Positions 8,963-18,392 of a DNA stretch of 64,000 bases are shown in pieces; position 1 is the stretch's first letter, and every line of letters starts with the position of its first letter. The translations under genes and the position numbers were made by a program. Where the stretch lies: contig NZ_JAMBOD010000003.1 in NCBI RefSeq assembly GCF_023715445.1, positions 186,001 through 250,000 on the forward strand. The letters are read 5' to 3'. Under the pieces are notes generated by a model, which saw only the letters and a list, made by a program, of their open reading frames with translations, did not search any database and was not told where the DNA came from. Source of the DNA: Fictibacillus nanhaiensis. Its GTDB lineage: Bacteria; Bacillota; Bacilli; Bacillales; Fictibacillaceae.

Positions 8963-9063
8963 AGACCCCACAGGCGCAATAAGCCGAGGAGGCTCGGAAA
9001 GCGAGCATCCTGGAGCGGAAATTAACCATTTCTATAAGCAACAAAGTTTACGAAAACAGCCTT
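8963..9063 (-). repeat. truncated copy of the dispersed MITE-like element
   Basis: Read on the minus strand, 9063-9037 is a terminus beginning AAGGCTGTTTTCG and ending TTGTTGCT. It is followed by the core TTTCCGCTCCAGGATGCTCG and GAGCCTCCTCGGC...GGGGTCT. The same order is found in the copies at 45693-45907 and 53011-53269. The copy stops abruptly at GGGGTCT, where tandem array 1 begins, and its right half is missing. Confidence 0.75.
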
Positions 9064-9070
9064 ATCAAAC

Positions 9071-9099
9071 AAAAAAAGCGCCTTGGGGCGCTTTTTTTG
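9071..9099 (-). terminator. spoVM terminator (bidirectional)
   Basis: Near-perfect palindrome: A7-GCGCC (9071-9082), a short loop, GGCGC-T7 (9087-9098). It works in either direction but lies 5 bases beyond the spoVM stop. Confidence 0.88.
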
Positions 9100-9103
9100 T
9101 TTG

Positions 9104-9184
9104 TTATCCTTTTTTAAAAGAACCTAAGATGGCACGTACGAATCCCCCTAAAAATCTAGGAAGTTTAATGGTATAAAATTTCAT
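9104..9184 (-). CDS. spoVM: stage V sporulation protein M, 26 residues
   Basis: SpoVM is a tiny amphipathic peptide that recognises the curved forespore membrane and anchors SpoIVA to start coat assembly. Translation of 9184-9104 reads MKFYTIKLPRFLGGF, then VRAILGSFKKG and stop: 26 residues, the exact family length, differing at only a handful of positions from the B. subtilis sequence as I recall it. Pro9 and the amphipathic helix are kept. The ATG follows GGAGGAGGGG. Position between rpmB and thiN agrees with B. subtilis, and its own terminator follows. No sigma-E promoter could be confirmed upstream. Confidence 0.95.
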   Translation of the reverse strand: MKFYTIKLPRFLGGFVRAILGSFKKG

Positions 9185-9290
9185 CTTACCCCTCCTCCAG
9201 GCCCATAAAAAATGATAAGAGCAAAAACCATAAAATACAATATTCCCCGTCTTATAAAAAGGTGTCTCGGGGCCTGTTTTCCGTGTTTAA

Positions 9291-9935
9291 TTAATCACGG
9301 CTCTTTACCATCAATATTATGCCAGAGTCGAAAGAATAAGTACCACTTTTATTTACAAGCTCATTTGATATACATAGTGAAGATCCTATTTGCAGAGATG
9401 CCTTTTGCAGCGGGTATTTAAAACCTTCCAGCGTAATCCCTTTTACTTCATCTTCAAAAGCAAGAAAAGATATATAAGAATATGATGAATCGTATTCAAT
9501 CGAATACATTCCAGGAATTCTTATAGAGATTTCATTTTTTATATCTACTACTTTAACATCAGCATTGCTAGAAACCGTTCTATAAAGAAACTGAATGTTC
9601 ATCAACTCGTGGTCGATTCTTCCGCCGGTTGCCCCAAACAATAATATTTCTTCTGGCTCTTGATCCAGCGCCCATTGCAAAGCTAATTCCATATCAGTCT
9701 TGTCTTTTTCAGACTGATATTCATTCAGGATGATATCAAGGTTTAATATTGTTTCCTTTTCGGCTTCTGAGACTGAATCAAAATCACCGAATGCAATCCC
9801 AGGTATTATCCCCTGCTCTAAAATGATGAACGTTCCTCTGTCAACACCTATCCACACTGAATCAGATCCGCTGTTATATTTCTTTAGTTCAGGTATAAGG
9901 TGTTCAGGACCTCCTGCAACAATTCTTAATTTCAT
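9291..9935 (-). CDS. thiN: thiamine pyrophosphokinase
   Basis: ThiN transfers pyrophosphate from ATP to thiamine, giving the cofactor thiamine diphosphate. The 214 residues match the family. WIGVDRGTFIILEQGIIPGIAFGDFDSV (quoted here only in part: GVDRG and GDFDS) gives the N-terminal catalytic block, then LLFGATGGRIDHELMN and a beta-rich thiamine-binding C-terminus. Its ATG overlaps the thiT stop by four bases (ATGA), so import and activation of thiamine are translationally coupled under the upstream TPP riboswitch. Confidence 0.95.
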   Translation of the reverse strand: MKLRIVAGGPEHLIPELKKYNSGSDSVWIGVDRGTFIILEQGIIPGIAFGDFDSVSEAEKETILNLDIILNEYQSEKDKTDMELALQWALDQEPEEILLFGATGGRIDHELMNIQFLYRTVSSNADVKVVDIKNEISIRIPGMYSIEYDSSYSYISFLAFEDEVKGITLEGFKYPLQKASLQIGSSLCISNELVNKSGTYSFDSGIILMVKSRD

Positions 9936-10501
9936 GCTGCTTGATGATATCCCTTTCTGGCTGCATGCAATAATCTCGGAGATGTGTTAGTTAATAAAAT
10001 CACCACAAGAGATGTTATTGCAAAAATAACGACCATAAACGAACCGTTATACATGATGGAATAAAGCCATACATTCATTTCTTCTGCAAACTCACTAAAG
10101 AATATAACCCCAGAAAAAACGTGTGAAGCCAGTCTCAGAATACATCCAATTAAAATACCTGTTACCATCAATACAGATCTTTTTGCCTTATTTTGATAGA
10201 TGGATGGGGCAAATGCACCTGCAACCCCAGCCAATGCAAAAGCAAGCGGGTAATCAAGAATAAGCTGTGCAGGGTGAACGATATACGGGTTAACAAGCAA
10301 CTGAAGCATTCCGACAACTAAACCAGTAAATACTCCAGCTTTTAAGCCTCTTCTGAAGGCCATTAAAAAAATCGGCACCATCTCAAGCGAAACTGAACCG
10401 CCTTGCGGCCAAACACCATTAAATTTAATCAATCCCAAGATCAGTGACAGTGCTGCCATTATAGCTATTTCTGTTAATAGTGAAACATTGTTATTTTTCA
10501 T
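9932..10501 (-). CDS. thiT: ECF thiamine transporter substrate-binding subunit ThiT
   Basis: ThiT is the membrane S component that captures thiamine and works with the shared energy-coupling module (EcfA/A'/T, not in this window). The 189 residues contain about six hydrophobic segments, starting ISEI-like TEIAIMAALSLILGLIKF, followed by the thiamine-site block GGSVSLEMVPIFLMAFRRG, where Glu in SLEMVP is the known ligand position. A TPP riboswitch lies directly upstream and thiN overlaps downstream, which strongly supports the substrate. In B. subtilis rpe and thiN are neighbours without this gene, so its position here is a local difference. Confidence 0.93.
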   Translation of the reverse strand: MKNNNVSLLTEIAIMAALSLILGLIKFNGVWPQGGSVSLEMVPIFLMAFRRGLKAGVFTGLVVGMLQLLVNPYIVHPAQLILDYPLAFALAGVAGAFAPSIYQNKAKRSVLMVTGILIGCILRLASHVFSGVIFFSEFAEEMNVWLYSIMYNGSFMVVIFAITSLVVILLTNTSPRLLHAARKGYHQAA

Positions 10502-10540
10502 CTGTATCCTCCCAAAACAATAGATTTGAAGAAAATAAAA

Positions 10541-10710
10541 AAAGCAACCGGGCGTGTGAGCTCGGCTGCTTTATCATTCATATCCATAGGATACAAAAGG
10601 CATACGACTCCACATCCCTACGCAAGCATGATCTTGCTTCAGGTTCAAAGGGTCGGGAGAAACACTCCCCTCTCAGCCCATTATCGGACTCCCCCTGTGG
10701 TTGCTTATTA
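10541..10710 (-). promoter_or_regulatory. TPP riboswitch (THI element) with terminator
   Basis: On the minus strand the leader shows CCACAGGGGGAGTCC, GGGCTGAGA, ACCCTTTGAACCTGA, GCGTAGGGA and a closing TGTGG, the full set of conserved THI-box segments. A terminator follows (10543-10570; arms AGCAGCCG.../CGGTTGCT, then T7). The 5' AAGCAACC at 10700-10707 is complementary to the terminator's 3' arm GGTTGCTT, giving an antiterminator when TPP is absent. It controls thiT-thiN. Confidence 0.95.
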
Positions 10711-10724
10711 AATTTTCAATCTCT

Positions 10725-10730
10725 ATTATA
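10725..10730 (-). promoter_or_regulatory. -10 element of the riboswitch transcript
   Basis: TATAAT on the minus strand lies about 15 bases before the first riboswitch base and embeds the rpe TAA stop codon (10726-10728). No good -35 is visible, so the promoter is tentative. Confidence 0.45.
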
Positions 10731-11373
10731 CACCACGAATGGAGCTGATTGCATCTTTTAGATCTTTTTTCCCATAAATGGCAGAACCGGCAACTAAAAC
10801 ATTCGCTCCAGCTTCAATGCATAGAGGAGCTGTTTCAGCATTTACACCCCCATCTACTTCTATTTCAACATTCAGTCCATGAGCGTGTACAAGTTCTGAC
10901 ACTTCTCTGATTTTCGGGATTACATTTTGAATAAATGACTGTCCTCCGAAACCTGGGTTTACTGTCATTAGCAGTACAAGATCAATATCATGAATAATAT
11001 GCTTAATCGTATCTACAGGTGTAGCAGGGTTTAAAACAACGCCGGCTTTTACACCTTTCTTTTTAATCATTTGTATTGTTCTGTGAAGATGAGTTGATGC
11101 CTCAACATGAACAGTAATAATATCCGCTCCGGCATTTACAAACGCATCAATATATAACTCTGGTTTTTCAATCATCAGATGGACATCCAGAGGCAATTTT
11201 GTTATTGGACGTATCGCTTGTACAACGAGCGGACCCAATGTAATATTCGGTACAAAATGCCCATCCATCACATCAACATGAATGTAATCGGCACCTGCCA
11301 TCTCTACCGCTTTAATTTCTTCTCCTAGCTTTGAAAAGTCAGCCGACAAAATAGAAGGAGCTATTTTAACCAT
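10726..11373 (-). CDS. rpe: ribulose-phosphate 3-epimerase
   Basis: Rpe interconverts ribulose 5-phosphate and xylulose 5-phosphate in the pentose phosphate pathway. The 215 residues form a TIM barrel with the family's [16 protein letters not shown] opening, [13 protein letters not shown] (metal-binding His and Asp), [19 protein letters not shown] and EVDGGVN blocks. The ATG lies directly after the rsgA stop with no gap and has an AGGTAC-type weak ribosome site, so it is probably coupled to rsgA. It ends the priA-to-rpe gene run; its stop codon is inside the -10 of the thiT promoter. Confidence 0.97.
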   Translation of the reverse strand: MVKIAPSILSADFSKLGEEIKAVEMAGADYIHVDVMDGHFVPNITLGPLVVQAIRPITKLPLDVHLMIEKPELYIDAFVNAGADIITVHVEASTHLHRTIQMIKKKGVKAGVVLNPATPVDTIKHIIHDIDLVLLMTVNPGFGGQSFIQNVIPKIREVSELVHAHGLNVEIEVDGGVNAETAPLCIEAGANVLVAGSAIYGKKDLKDAISSIRGV

Positions 11374-12264
11374 TTAGTACCTCCGTTTTTGATCTTTAAT
11401 TTCTTGCAAGAAATTCACATAATGCTCATACCGGAATTTCGGGATCGCACCTTCTTCTACCCCCTGCTTCACGGCACATTTAGGCTCAGAAGTATGAGAG
11501 CATACTCGGAATTTACATTCACCGCGTCTCTCATTCATCTCGGGAAAATACATGGATAAATCTTCGGCCTCAATGTTCATAAAATCTAGCGAACTGAATC
11601 CAGGAGTATCCGCTACAAGGCCATTTCCGAATGGGATCAGTTCAACGTGCCTTGTCGTATGTTTTCCTCTTCCTAGATGACTGGAAATCTCATTCGTTTC
11701 AAGCATTAGCTCAGGGTTGATGGCATTTAATAACGATGATTTACCAACACCAGACTGACCAGCAAATACGGTTGCTTTATCTTTAAATAGCGGGTAGAAC
11801 ATCTCGAGGCTTTCATCCGTTTTTGTAGATGTCGGAATCACTTCGTATCCCAATTTTTTATACGAATCAATATACGTTTGAATCTCTGCAAAATCCTTTG
11901 TTTCCTGAACAAGATCCATCTTAGAAACACAAATAACCGGCAATATATCATTTGCTTCTATATGCACAAGAAATCTGTCTAACAAGAGCGGGCTGAAATC
12001 TGGTTCTGTAGCCGAAAAAACGAGAATGGCCTGGTCTATGTTCGCGATAGGCGGGCGGACTAATTCATTTTTCCGTTCTTTTACGTCAAGGATATATCCA
12101 TCCGTAATATTGCTGGATTCAAACTCAACCCAGTCTCCAACTAATGGATTCACTTTTTTCTTACGGAAGTTTCCTCTGCCCCTGCATTGGAAAACTTCAG
12201 AATTCCCGTTTTCCTTTACGTAATAAAAACCAGCCAGCGCTTTAACGATTCTTCCTTCAGGCAT
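11374..12264 (-). CDS. rsgA: small ribosomal subunit biogenesis GTPase RsgA
   Basis: RsgA is a circularly permuted GTPase that tests maturation of the 30S subunit. The 296 residues show an N-terminal OB fold (residues 1-65), then the permuted G motifs: CVSKMDL (G4) precedes GQSGVGKSSLLNAI (G1) and DTPGFSS (G3). The C-terminal zinc site is CKFRVCSHTSEPKC. The frame starts MPEGRIVKALAG, 2 bases after prkC. The order prpC-prkC-rsgA-rpe is standard in Bacillus; RsgA is a known PrkC substrate in B. subtilis, which fits the linkage. Confidence 0.97.
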   Translation of the reverse strand: MPEGRIVKALAGFYYVKENGNSEVFQCRGRGNFRKKKVNPLVGDWVEFESSNITDGYILDVKERKNELVRPPIANIDQAILVFSATEPDFSPLLLDRFLVHIEANDILPVICVSKMDLVQETKDFAEIQTYIDSYKKLGYEVIPTSTKTDESLEMFYPLFKDKATVFAGQSGVGKSSLLNAINPELMLETNEISSHLGRGKHTTRHVELIPFGNGLVADTPGFSSLDFMNIEAEDLSMYFPEMNERRGECKFRVCSHTSEPKCAVKQGVEEGAIPKFRYEHYVNFLQEIKDQKRRY

Positions 12265-12266
12265 GC

Positions 12267-14240
12267 TTAATCACCATCGTCCCCTTCCTCAATTTCTTCA
12301 TATTTTATCGTTTCTTTCTTTTGCTCTTTATCATTAATATAAACGACGTAAGAAGCTGAACCGCCTTCAGCAATTGTTAATGGTAGCTGATATCTTGTCG
12401 TCTCTGTTATCTCTTCATCTTTAAAGACTTCGTTCGAAGCATTTTTGTCTGAATAAACGATTCTTACGCGAACCGGTTCTTTTTTCCCTTTTTTATCAAT
12501 CTTTACTTCGATATCTTTTGTTGTTGTTCTATCTACCGATTGTTCTTCATCTGCAGGCGGTTCTTCCGTTTCTTCGGGACCGTCAGATAAAACAATTGAA
12601 ATCGTTGCACCTTTTTCAACTTCTGTAAAAGCAGAAGGATCCTGAGAGATTACTAATCCTTTTTCAACAGAATCTGAAGGCTCAGAAGAGAATTGCACGG
12701 TTAAACCTTCGCTTTCTGCAAAGTTCTTAACATTCTCTTCGGTTAATCCGATTAGATTCGGCACTTGTACAGTTGGTGTTCCGGAACTGACCGTTAAAGT
12801 TACGGTTGTTTCAGCAGGTGTCACTTTTTCATCACGGTCAGGACTTTGCGTCAGTACAGTGCCTTCTGGCTCTGTATCTGATTCTTCGTAGTTGATATCA
12901 ATATCTGTAAATCCTTTACCGTTTAAAATCTCCTTAGCTGAATCGATGTTCAAACCTTCTACATCAGGCATATTTTCCTTTTCAGGTCCTTTTGATACAT
13001 ACAAGGTAATGACAGCGTTTTGCTTTACTTTCGTTCCAGGTGATGGATCCTGTCTGACTATATGTCCTTCTTCAATCTCAGAGTCAAATACTTCTTGGCG
13101 TTTAACATCAAGTCCTTGTGCCTTTAGCTGATCAAAAGCATCAATGTATTCTTCACCAATCACGTCAGGAACATCGACTTCATCGACGTGAAAAACAGAC
13201 GGAAGAATCGTAAATGCTGCTATAGTTGCACCACCTGTTAAAAGAAGAGCAATTAATATGATAAGCCACCATTTTCTTTTCTTTTTAGGCTTCTCCGGAT
13301 TTTTTCCTTCTTCTGGAACATTATTTTTTTCTTTTATGTCCGGAGGTGGAACCACAGGAGGCATATATTTTGTTTTCTCATCCTCATCACTGTCTTCATT
13401 CCATTTCTGTTCGTACATTCTATCCGGATCTAAAGCCGTATTCATATCACGCAAAAGTTCTTGTGCGTTGTCATATCTTCTTAAAGGATTTTTCGCTAGC
13501 GACTTTAAAATAATATTTTCAACGCTCTGAGGAATTTCTGGATTCAGCCTTCTTGGCTCAATTACATTTTCCTGCAGATGCTTTAAAGCAACAGAAACCG
13601 GTGAATCTCCGACAAAAGGAACTCTTCCAGTAACCATTTCATACAGCACAGCACCAAAGGAATAGATATCCGATTTTGCGTTTGCTATTCCTCCTCGAGC
13701 CTGTTCTGGAGAAAAATAATGAACAGATCCTAATATAGAATTTGTATGGGTTATTGTAGCGGAAGTTATAGCTAACGCAATACCAAAATCAGTTAATTTA
13801 GCTGTACCATTTTCAGTTATTAAAATATTATGGGGTTTGATATCCCTGTGAATAATACCATGATCATGGGCAACAGCCATACCTGAAACAATTTGCTTCA
13901 TAATGTGCAAGGATTCTTCAACTGAGATCTTTCCGTGTTCTTTTATGTATTGTTTAAGTGTTTTTCCCTGCACGTACTCCATAACAATAAAATAGATTTC
14001 TTCATCTTCCCCCACGTCATAAATACTGACGATGTTCGGATGATCCAGACTAGTAGCTGATTCGGCTTCCCGTTTGAAACGTCTAATAAAATCTTCATCT
14101 TTATTAAACTCTGAACGAAGAACCTTAACAGCAACATCTCGATCAAGGATTAAATCTTTTGCTCGATAAACGATGGCCATTCCGCCGTCACCAATTACTT
14201 CTAAAAGTTTGTAGCGGCCACTGACTCTTTTTCCAATCAT
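12267..14240 (-). CDS. prkC: membrane Ser/Thr protein kinase PrkC with PASTA repeats
   Basis: PrkC senses muropeptides or lipid II at the surface and phosphorylates cytosolic targets; it triggers spore germination in B. subtilis. The 657 residues carry an N-terminal Hanks kinase domain (residues about 10-270) with GDGGMAIVY, catalytic Lys39, HRDIKPHN (Asp133) and the DFG of LTDFGIAL. One membrane helix lies near 325-350 (WWLIILIALLLTGGATIAAF). Three extracellular PASTA repeats follow, beginning VDVPDVIGEEY, ENMPDVEGLN and VQVPNLIGLT, and then an acidic C-terminal domain. The ATG overlaps the prpC stop by 4 bases, pairing the kinase with its phosphatase. Confidence 0.97.
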   Translation of the reverse strand: MIGKRVSGRYKLLEVIGDGGMAIVYRAKDLILDRDVAVKVLRSEFNKDEDFIRRFKREAESATSLDHPNIVSIYDVGEDEEIYFIVMEYVQGKTLKQYIKEHGKISVEESLHIMKQIVSGMAVAHDHGIIHRDIKPHNILITENGTAKLTDFGIALAITSATITHTNSILGSVHYFSPEQARGGIANAKSDIYSFGAVLYEMVTGRVPFVGDSPVSVALKHLQENVIEPRRLNPEIPQSVENIILKSLAKNPLRRYDNAQELLRDMNTALDPDRMYEQKWNEDSDEDEKTKYMPPVVPPPDIKEKNNVPEEGKNPEKPKKKRKWWLIILIALLLTGGATIAAFTILPSVFHVDEVDVPDVIGEEYIDAFDQLKAQGLDVKRQEVFDSEIEEGHIVRQDPSPGTKVKQNAVITLYVSKGPEKENMPDVEGLNIDSAKEILNGKGFTDIDINYEESDTEPEGTVLTQSPDRDEKVTPAETTVTLTVSSGTPTVQVPNLIGLTEENVKNFAESEGLTVQFSSEPSDSVEKGLVISQDPSAFTEVEKGATISIVLSDGPEETEEPPADEEQSVDRTTTKDIEVKIDKKGKKEPVRVRIVYSDKNASNEVFKDEEITETTRYQLPLTIAEGGSASYVVYINDKEQKKETIKYEEIEEGDDGD

Positions 14241-14995
14241 GCTTTTGCTTCCCCTTTTATTTCTGTGTCAGAACTATTTTGAATAAGGATAGCAGTTATA
14301 TTATCTTCTCCACCCGCATCTTTCGCCCAAGCGATTAATTTTTCAACCTTTTCAGCCACTGTTTCAGCAGAACTGTCTAAAGCTTCCTTAATCTTTTTAA
14401 AAGAAACTTTATCGGAGAGACCGTCAGAACAAAGCAAAAGATAATCACCGGTCTTCCAAGTGATCACGTTTAACTCTGCCTCAACTGTTTCATCTGTTCC
14501 TACTGCCTTCATAATCATGTTGCGTCTTGGATGAATTTCAGCTTCATCTTCTGTAATCTGACCAGATTTCACAAGTTCCTGAACGAGAGAATGGTCGTCG
14601 GTAACTCTTCTTAATTCTCCATTAGAGTATAAATAGCAGCGGCTGTCACCAATATGTGCCACAGTAACCTCTTTATCAGTTCCTAATGCAGCTACAATTG
14701 TAGTACCCATCCCTCTAGTTTCAGGGTTAACTTGCGAAAATTCAAAAATATGTTTGTTTGTATCACGTAAAACATTTTGGATCCAGTCTTTAAAATTACC
14801 CATATTTTCTTCAAACTGTACCCATGCAGCTTTAATTACTTTAAGGGCTTCCTGACTGGCAATATCCCCTGCTTTATGTCCGCCCATACCATCAGCAATA
14901 ACTGCAAGAAAGTGTTCACCCTTTGTGAACACTTCCCCGCTGTCTTCATTATGCTTCCTTACCATTCCAACATCCGTTTGAAAGGCAATTTGCAT
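14237..14995 (-). CDS. prpC: PP2C-type protein phosphatase PrpC (Stp)
   Basis: PrpC reverses PrkC phosphorylation in the cytosol. The chosen ATG at 14995 (MQIAFQTDVGMVRKHNED) gives 252 residues and the conserved PP2C N-terminus, where RKHNED supplies a metal ligand; the longer frame to 15091 overlaps rlmN and lacks conservation. Other PP2C motifs are ADGMGGHKAG, GTTIVAA, HIGDSRCYL, TDDHSLV, LLCSDGLSD and GGEDNITA. A GAGGTGA ribosome site precedes the start and the gene overlaps prkC by 4 bases, so the two are expressed together. Confidence 0.96.
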   Translation of the reverse strand: MQIAFQTDVGMVRKHNEDSGEVFTKGEHFLAVIADGMGGHKAGDIASQEALKVIKAAWVQFEENMGNFKDWIQNVLRDTNKHIFEFSQVNPETRGMGTTIVAALGTDKEVTVAHIGDSRCYLYSNGELRRVTDDHSLVQELVKSGQITEDEAEIHPRRNMIMKAVGTDETVEAELNVITWKTGDYLLLCSDGLSDKVSFKKIKEALDSSAETVAEKVEKLIAWAKDAGGEDNITAILIQNSSDTEIKGEAKA

Positions 14996-15002
14996 ATCCC
15001 CG

Positions 15003-16088
15003 TCACCTCGTCTCTTCTTTACGTTCCTTCGCACGCAGCTGACCGCATGCTGCGTCAATGTCATGTCCTTGTTCTCTTCTGATGGTGGCATTAATGCCTC
15101 TTGAGGTTAACGTCTCTAAGAACTTAAATATTTGTGTTTTTGGTGTTCTTACATAATCTCTTTCCGGTACATAGTTTACCGGGATCAAGTTAACGTGGCA
15201 TTTAATATCTTTAATAAGATCCGCCAGTTCATTTGCATGTTCAACTGAATCATTAACTTTTCCGAATAAACCATATTCAAATGTAACACGTCTGCCTGTT
15301 TTCTTAATGTAATAACGGATCGAGTCCATCAATTCATTTAACGGATACATTCTGTTAACTGGCATTAAACGGCTTCGTGTTTCTGTGTTAGGGGCATGAA
15401 GAGAAATCGCAAAGTTGATTTGCATTCCTTCATCTGCAAATTTATAAATATAAGGGACTACCCCGCTCGTTGAAATCGTAATATGGCGTGCACCGATATT
15501 AAGCCCTAAATCATGGTTAATGATTTTTAAGAAAGACATGAGTCCCTCATAGTTATCAAATGGTTCACCGATTCCCATGACAACGACAGAGCTTACTCGT
15601 TCATCTGTTTCATCTAGTGCTCTTTGCACCTGCAGTACTTGGGCAACGATTTCACCCGCTTGAAGATTACGCTTTAATCCTCCTAAAGTAGAAGCACAGA
15701 ACGTACATCCTAAACGGCAGCCTACTTGTGTAGTAACACAAATACTGTTTCCATACTCGTGTCTCATCAATACAGTCTCGATTGAATAACCGTCTTGAAG
15801 CTCAAATAAGAACTTAATTGTGCCATCTGCAGATTCCTGTCGTACCACTTCTTTTAGAGGTTTGATATAAAAATCTTTTTCGAGTTTCTCGCGTAATCCT
15901 ATTGGAAGGTTAGTCATCTCCTCAAAAGAAGTTACACGTTTTTTATAAAGCCATTCAAAAATTTGTTTTCCTCTAAACTTAGGTTCTCTTATATCAGTCA
16001 GCCACGCTTCAAGTTCATGAAGTTCGAGTGAAAATATCGATGGTTTAATATTTGGCTTTGTTTGTTTATCTGTTAATGGTTTAAGCAT
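15003..16088 (-). CDS. rlmN: dual-specificity RNA methyltransferase RlmN
   Basis: RlmN is a radical-SAM enzyme that methylates C2 of A2503 in 23S rRNA and A37 in some tRNAs. The 361-residue reading from ATG 16088 ([12 protein letters not shown]) overlaps the rsmB stop by 8 bases and has a GGTGG ribosome site; the longer frame to 16184 is only rsmB sequence out of frame. The cluster motif [11 protein letters not shown] (CxxxCxxC) is present, as are the [13 protein letters not shown]-binding stretch and the C-terminal catalytic Cys in DAACGQL. Neighbours rsmB, fmt and def are all translation genes. Confidence 0.96.
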   Translation of the reverse strand: MLKPLTDKQTKPNIKPSIFSLELHELEAWLTDIREPKFRGKQIFEWLYKKRVTSFEEMTNLPIGLREKLEKDFYIKPLKEVVRQESADGTIKFLFELQDGYSIETVLMRHEYGNSICVTTQVGCRLGCTFCASTLGGLKRNLQAGEIVAQVLQVQRALDETDERVSSVVVMGIGEPFDNYEGLMSFLKIINHDLGLNIGARHITISTSGVVPYIYKFADEGMQINFAISLHAPNTETRSRLMPVNRMYPLNELMDSIRYYIKKTGRRVTFEYGLFGKVNDSVEHANELADLIKDIKCHVNLIPVNYVPERDYVRTPKTQIFKFLETLTSRGINATIRREQGHDIDAACGQLRAKERKEETR

Positions 16089-17454
16089 GTTTCTCACCAC
16101 CTGTTGTCTTTTTTCTATAAGCCGCAATGTAAAATCCGTCACTATTGAAATAATGAGGCATAATTTGCAGATCAGATCTTCCATCTAGTATAAAGGTTCT
16201 AACGTTTTCTGGCATCTTTTCGGAAAACTCTGGATCCCATTCAAATTCCGGATGATTTTTTAAAAACCAGTCCGCTACCTCACTGTTCTCCTCTTTGTCT
16301 ACTGTACACGTACTATAAACAAGTATTCCTCCAGGCTTAACCATTTGAGAGGCAGTATCTAAAATATATTTTTGTATCGAAGCAAGTTTTAACACATCTT
16401 CCTCAGTCTTTGACCATTTAAGATCCGGCTTTTTCCTTATAACACCAAAACCGCTGCAAGGTGCATCAACAAGGACTCTGTCAAATGACTCTAATTCGAA
16501 TTTTTCATCCGCTTTCCGCGCATCTAAAACCGAAGCATCGATATTTTTAAGGCCCAGCCTTTCAGCTTGCTTCTTGATCAGCTCTATCTTGTGCTTGTGC
16601 AGATCCAGAGAAACAATCTTCCCTGTGCCCTTCATCATTTCAGCCATATGTGTAGATTTACCGCCAGGTGCCGCGCAGGCATCAAGAATAGTTTCACCCT
16701 GTACCGGAGCTACTGACCTTGCAACTAGCATTGAGCTTTCATCCTGTATTGTTACTAGACCTTTTTTATAGACTTCTGTATCAGGAAGATAGCCTTCTTT
16801 TATTATGATACCCTCAGGAGACAATTCTCCTTCTTCAGCTGAAACTCCTTCTTGCTCGAGCAGTTGAAGAACTTCTTCTCTAGTGGCCAGCATCGTGTTT
16901 ACTCTGGCTGTAACAGGAGATGACAAAAGGTTTGATTCAGCCATTTTTTCAGCATCTTCATTGCCATACTGCGTGCTCCATCGCTCAAAAAGCCACTGTG
17001 GCATACTGTAAGTTAATGCAGCTCTTTCAGCACCGCCAGCTGCTTTTTTGTCCATTTCATCTGTACCTTCGCGCTGTAATTTTCGAAGAATACCATTTAC
17101 TAGACCTGCTAAGCCTTGATGGCCCCTTTGTTTTGCAATTTCAACTGCTTCATGAATGATGGCATGGTCAGGAACACGATCCATATAGATCATCTGAAAT
17201 ATGGATAAACGCAGCAAAGATAGCACCCAGCGGTCTTTTTTCTTTATTGGCTTATTCAATAATTGATCAAGATAAAAATCAATCGTGTTTTTCCGCTGTA
17301 TCGTGCCGTAAACAATACTTGTTAAAAGACCTTTATCAATATCTTTTACGTTTGTTTTCTGCAAAGTCTGATTCAGCTGTAAATTGCTGTATGCCTGATT
17401 TTGTTCAATCTTTATTAAAACGTCCAGGGCGATTGCCCTAATGTTGTTTTCCAA
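16081..17454 (-). CDS. rsmB: 16S rRNA cytosine-967 methyltransferase RsmB
   Basis: RsmB methylates C967 of 16S rRNA using SAM. The 457 residues have an N-terminal NusB-like RNA-binding domain (residues 1-130, from [20 protein letters not shown]) and a Rossmann methyltransferase domain with [26 protein letters not shown] (Cys in the PCSG motif) and [12 protein letters not shown] (catalytic Cys). It starts with TTG at 17454, 6 bases after GGTGA inside the fmt tail, and overlaps rlmN by 8 bases, indicating coupled translation. Confidence 0.96.
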   Translation of the reverse strand: MENNIRAIALDVLIKIEQNQAYSNLQLNQTLQKTNVKDIDKGLLTSIVYGTIQRKNTIDFYLDQLLNKPIKKKDRWVLSLLRLSIFQMIYMDRVPDHAIIHEAVEIAKQRGHQGLAGLVNGILRKLQREGTDEMDKKAAGGAERAALTYSMPQWLFERWSTQYGNEDAEKMAESNLLSSPVTARVNTMLATREEVLQLLEQEGVSAEEGELSPEGIIIKEGYLPDTEVYKKGLVTIQDESSMLVARSVAPVQGETILDACAAPGGKSTHMAEMMKGTGKIVSLDLHKHKIELIKKQAERLGLKNIDASVLDARKADEKFELESFDRVLVDAPCSGFGVIRKKPDLKWSKTEEDVLKLASIQKYILDTASQMVKPGGILVYSTCTVDKEENSEVADWFLKNHPEFEWDPEFSEKMPENVRTFILDGRSDLQIMPHYFNSDGFYIAAYRKKTTGGEKHA

Positions 17455-17456
17455 CT

Positions 17457-18386
17457 TTATTCACCTAATTTCAAGCCTTGTGGTACGCTTGCTCCTTTAA
17501 GATAATCTCTTGCGAGCATTCTCTTTTTTCCTGAGAGCTGCAAGTCCGTAATGATAATGCTCGTCTGGTCTCCAGTAGCTACCTGCAGTCCTTTTTCATG
17601 TATGCCGATCACAGTACCAGGTTCTGAAGAAATGCTGGTTTCTATTTTTTCACCCCACCATACTTTAAGTGGCTGGCTGTTTAATACCGTATAAGCCACA
17701 GGCCAAGGATGAAGACCACGAATATGGTTATAAATGTCTTTCCCTGAACGAGACCAATCAATCTTTTCTTGTTCTCTTGTTATGTTCCAGGCAAAAGTTA
17801 CTTCACTTTCTTCCTGTGGGATAGGTTCAATTTTCCCATCAATAAGAAGTGGAATGGTTTCTGACAACAATTTAGCGCCCGCAGCACTTAATTTGTCATG
17901 CATCGAACCAACATGGTCTTTTTCTTCAATTGACACTTCAACTTGGGTAAGTATATCACCTGCATCTAATTTTTCAACCATATACATGATTGTAATACCC
18001 GTTTTGTCGTTGCCGTCCATAATGCTCTTATGTATCGGCGCTCCGCCTCTGTATTTTGGAAGTAAAGAGGCATGTACATTGATGCATCCATATTGAGGAG
18101 TTTCCAAAATGGCATTCGGCAGAATCTGGCCATAAGCCGCCGTAACAATCAAATCAGGCTTAAGAGTCAGAATCTCTTCATAGTTTTCTCGCAGTTTTAC
18201 TGGTTGATACACAGGAATCCCGTGTTTAATAGCCTCTTCTTTTACAGGTGTCTGCCTGATTTCTTTTTTTCTTCCAACGGGCTTGTCCGGCTGTGTAACA
18301 ACACCAACCACGTTATAGCCATCTTCTACTAACTGGCGGAGTACGGGCACGGAAAAGTCAGGTGTTCCCATAAATAAAATGTTCAT
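17457..18386 (-). CDS. fmt: methionyl-tRNA formyltransferase
   Basis: Fmt formylates initiator Met-tRNA with 10-formyl-THF. The 309 residues start [16 protein letters not shown]; the catalytic block includes the family signature [14 protein letters not shown] and DAGDIL, and a C-terminal OB-like domain follows from about residue 205. It lies 6 bases after def, the deformylase that later removes the formyl group, the normal Bacillus def-fmt-rsmB order. Length and motifs are complete. Confidence 0.97.
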   Translation of the reverse strand: MNILFMGTPDFSVPVLRQLVEDGYNVVGVVTQPDKPVGRKKEIRQTPVKEEAIKHGIPVYQPVKLRENYEEILTLKPDLIVTAAYGQILPNAILETPQYGCINVHASLLPKYRGGAPIHKSIMDGNDKTGITIMYMVEKLDAGDILTQVEVSIEEKDHVGSMHDKLSAAGAKLLSETIPLLIDGKIEPIPQEESEVTFAWNITREQEKIDWSRSGKDIYNHIRGLHPWPVAYTVLNSQPLKVWWGEKIETSISSEPGTVIGIHEKGLQVATGDQTSIIITDLQLSGKKRMLARDYLKGASVPQGLKLGE

Positions 18387-18392
18387 GTTATC

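Noticed and set aside
9185-9290. Sigma-E promoter for spoVM
   Set aside because: A GAATATT matching the -35 is present, but no CATACAnT-like -10 lies at 13-15 bases from it.
13943-14146. Possible second protein within prkC
   Set aside because: The 67-codon frame is an off-frame reading of the kinase domain without a ribosome site.
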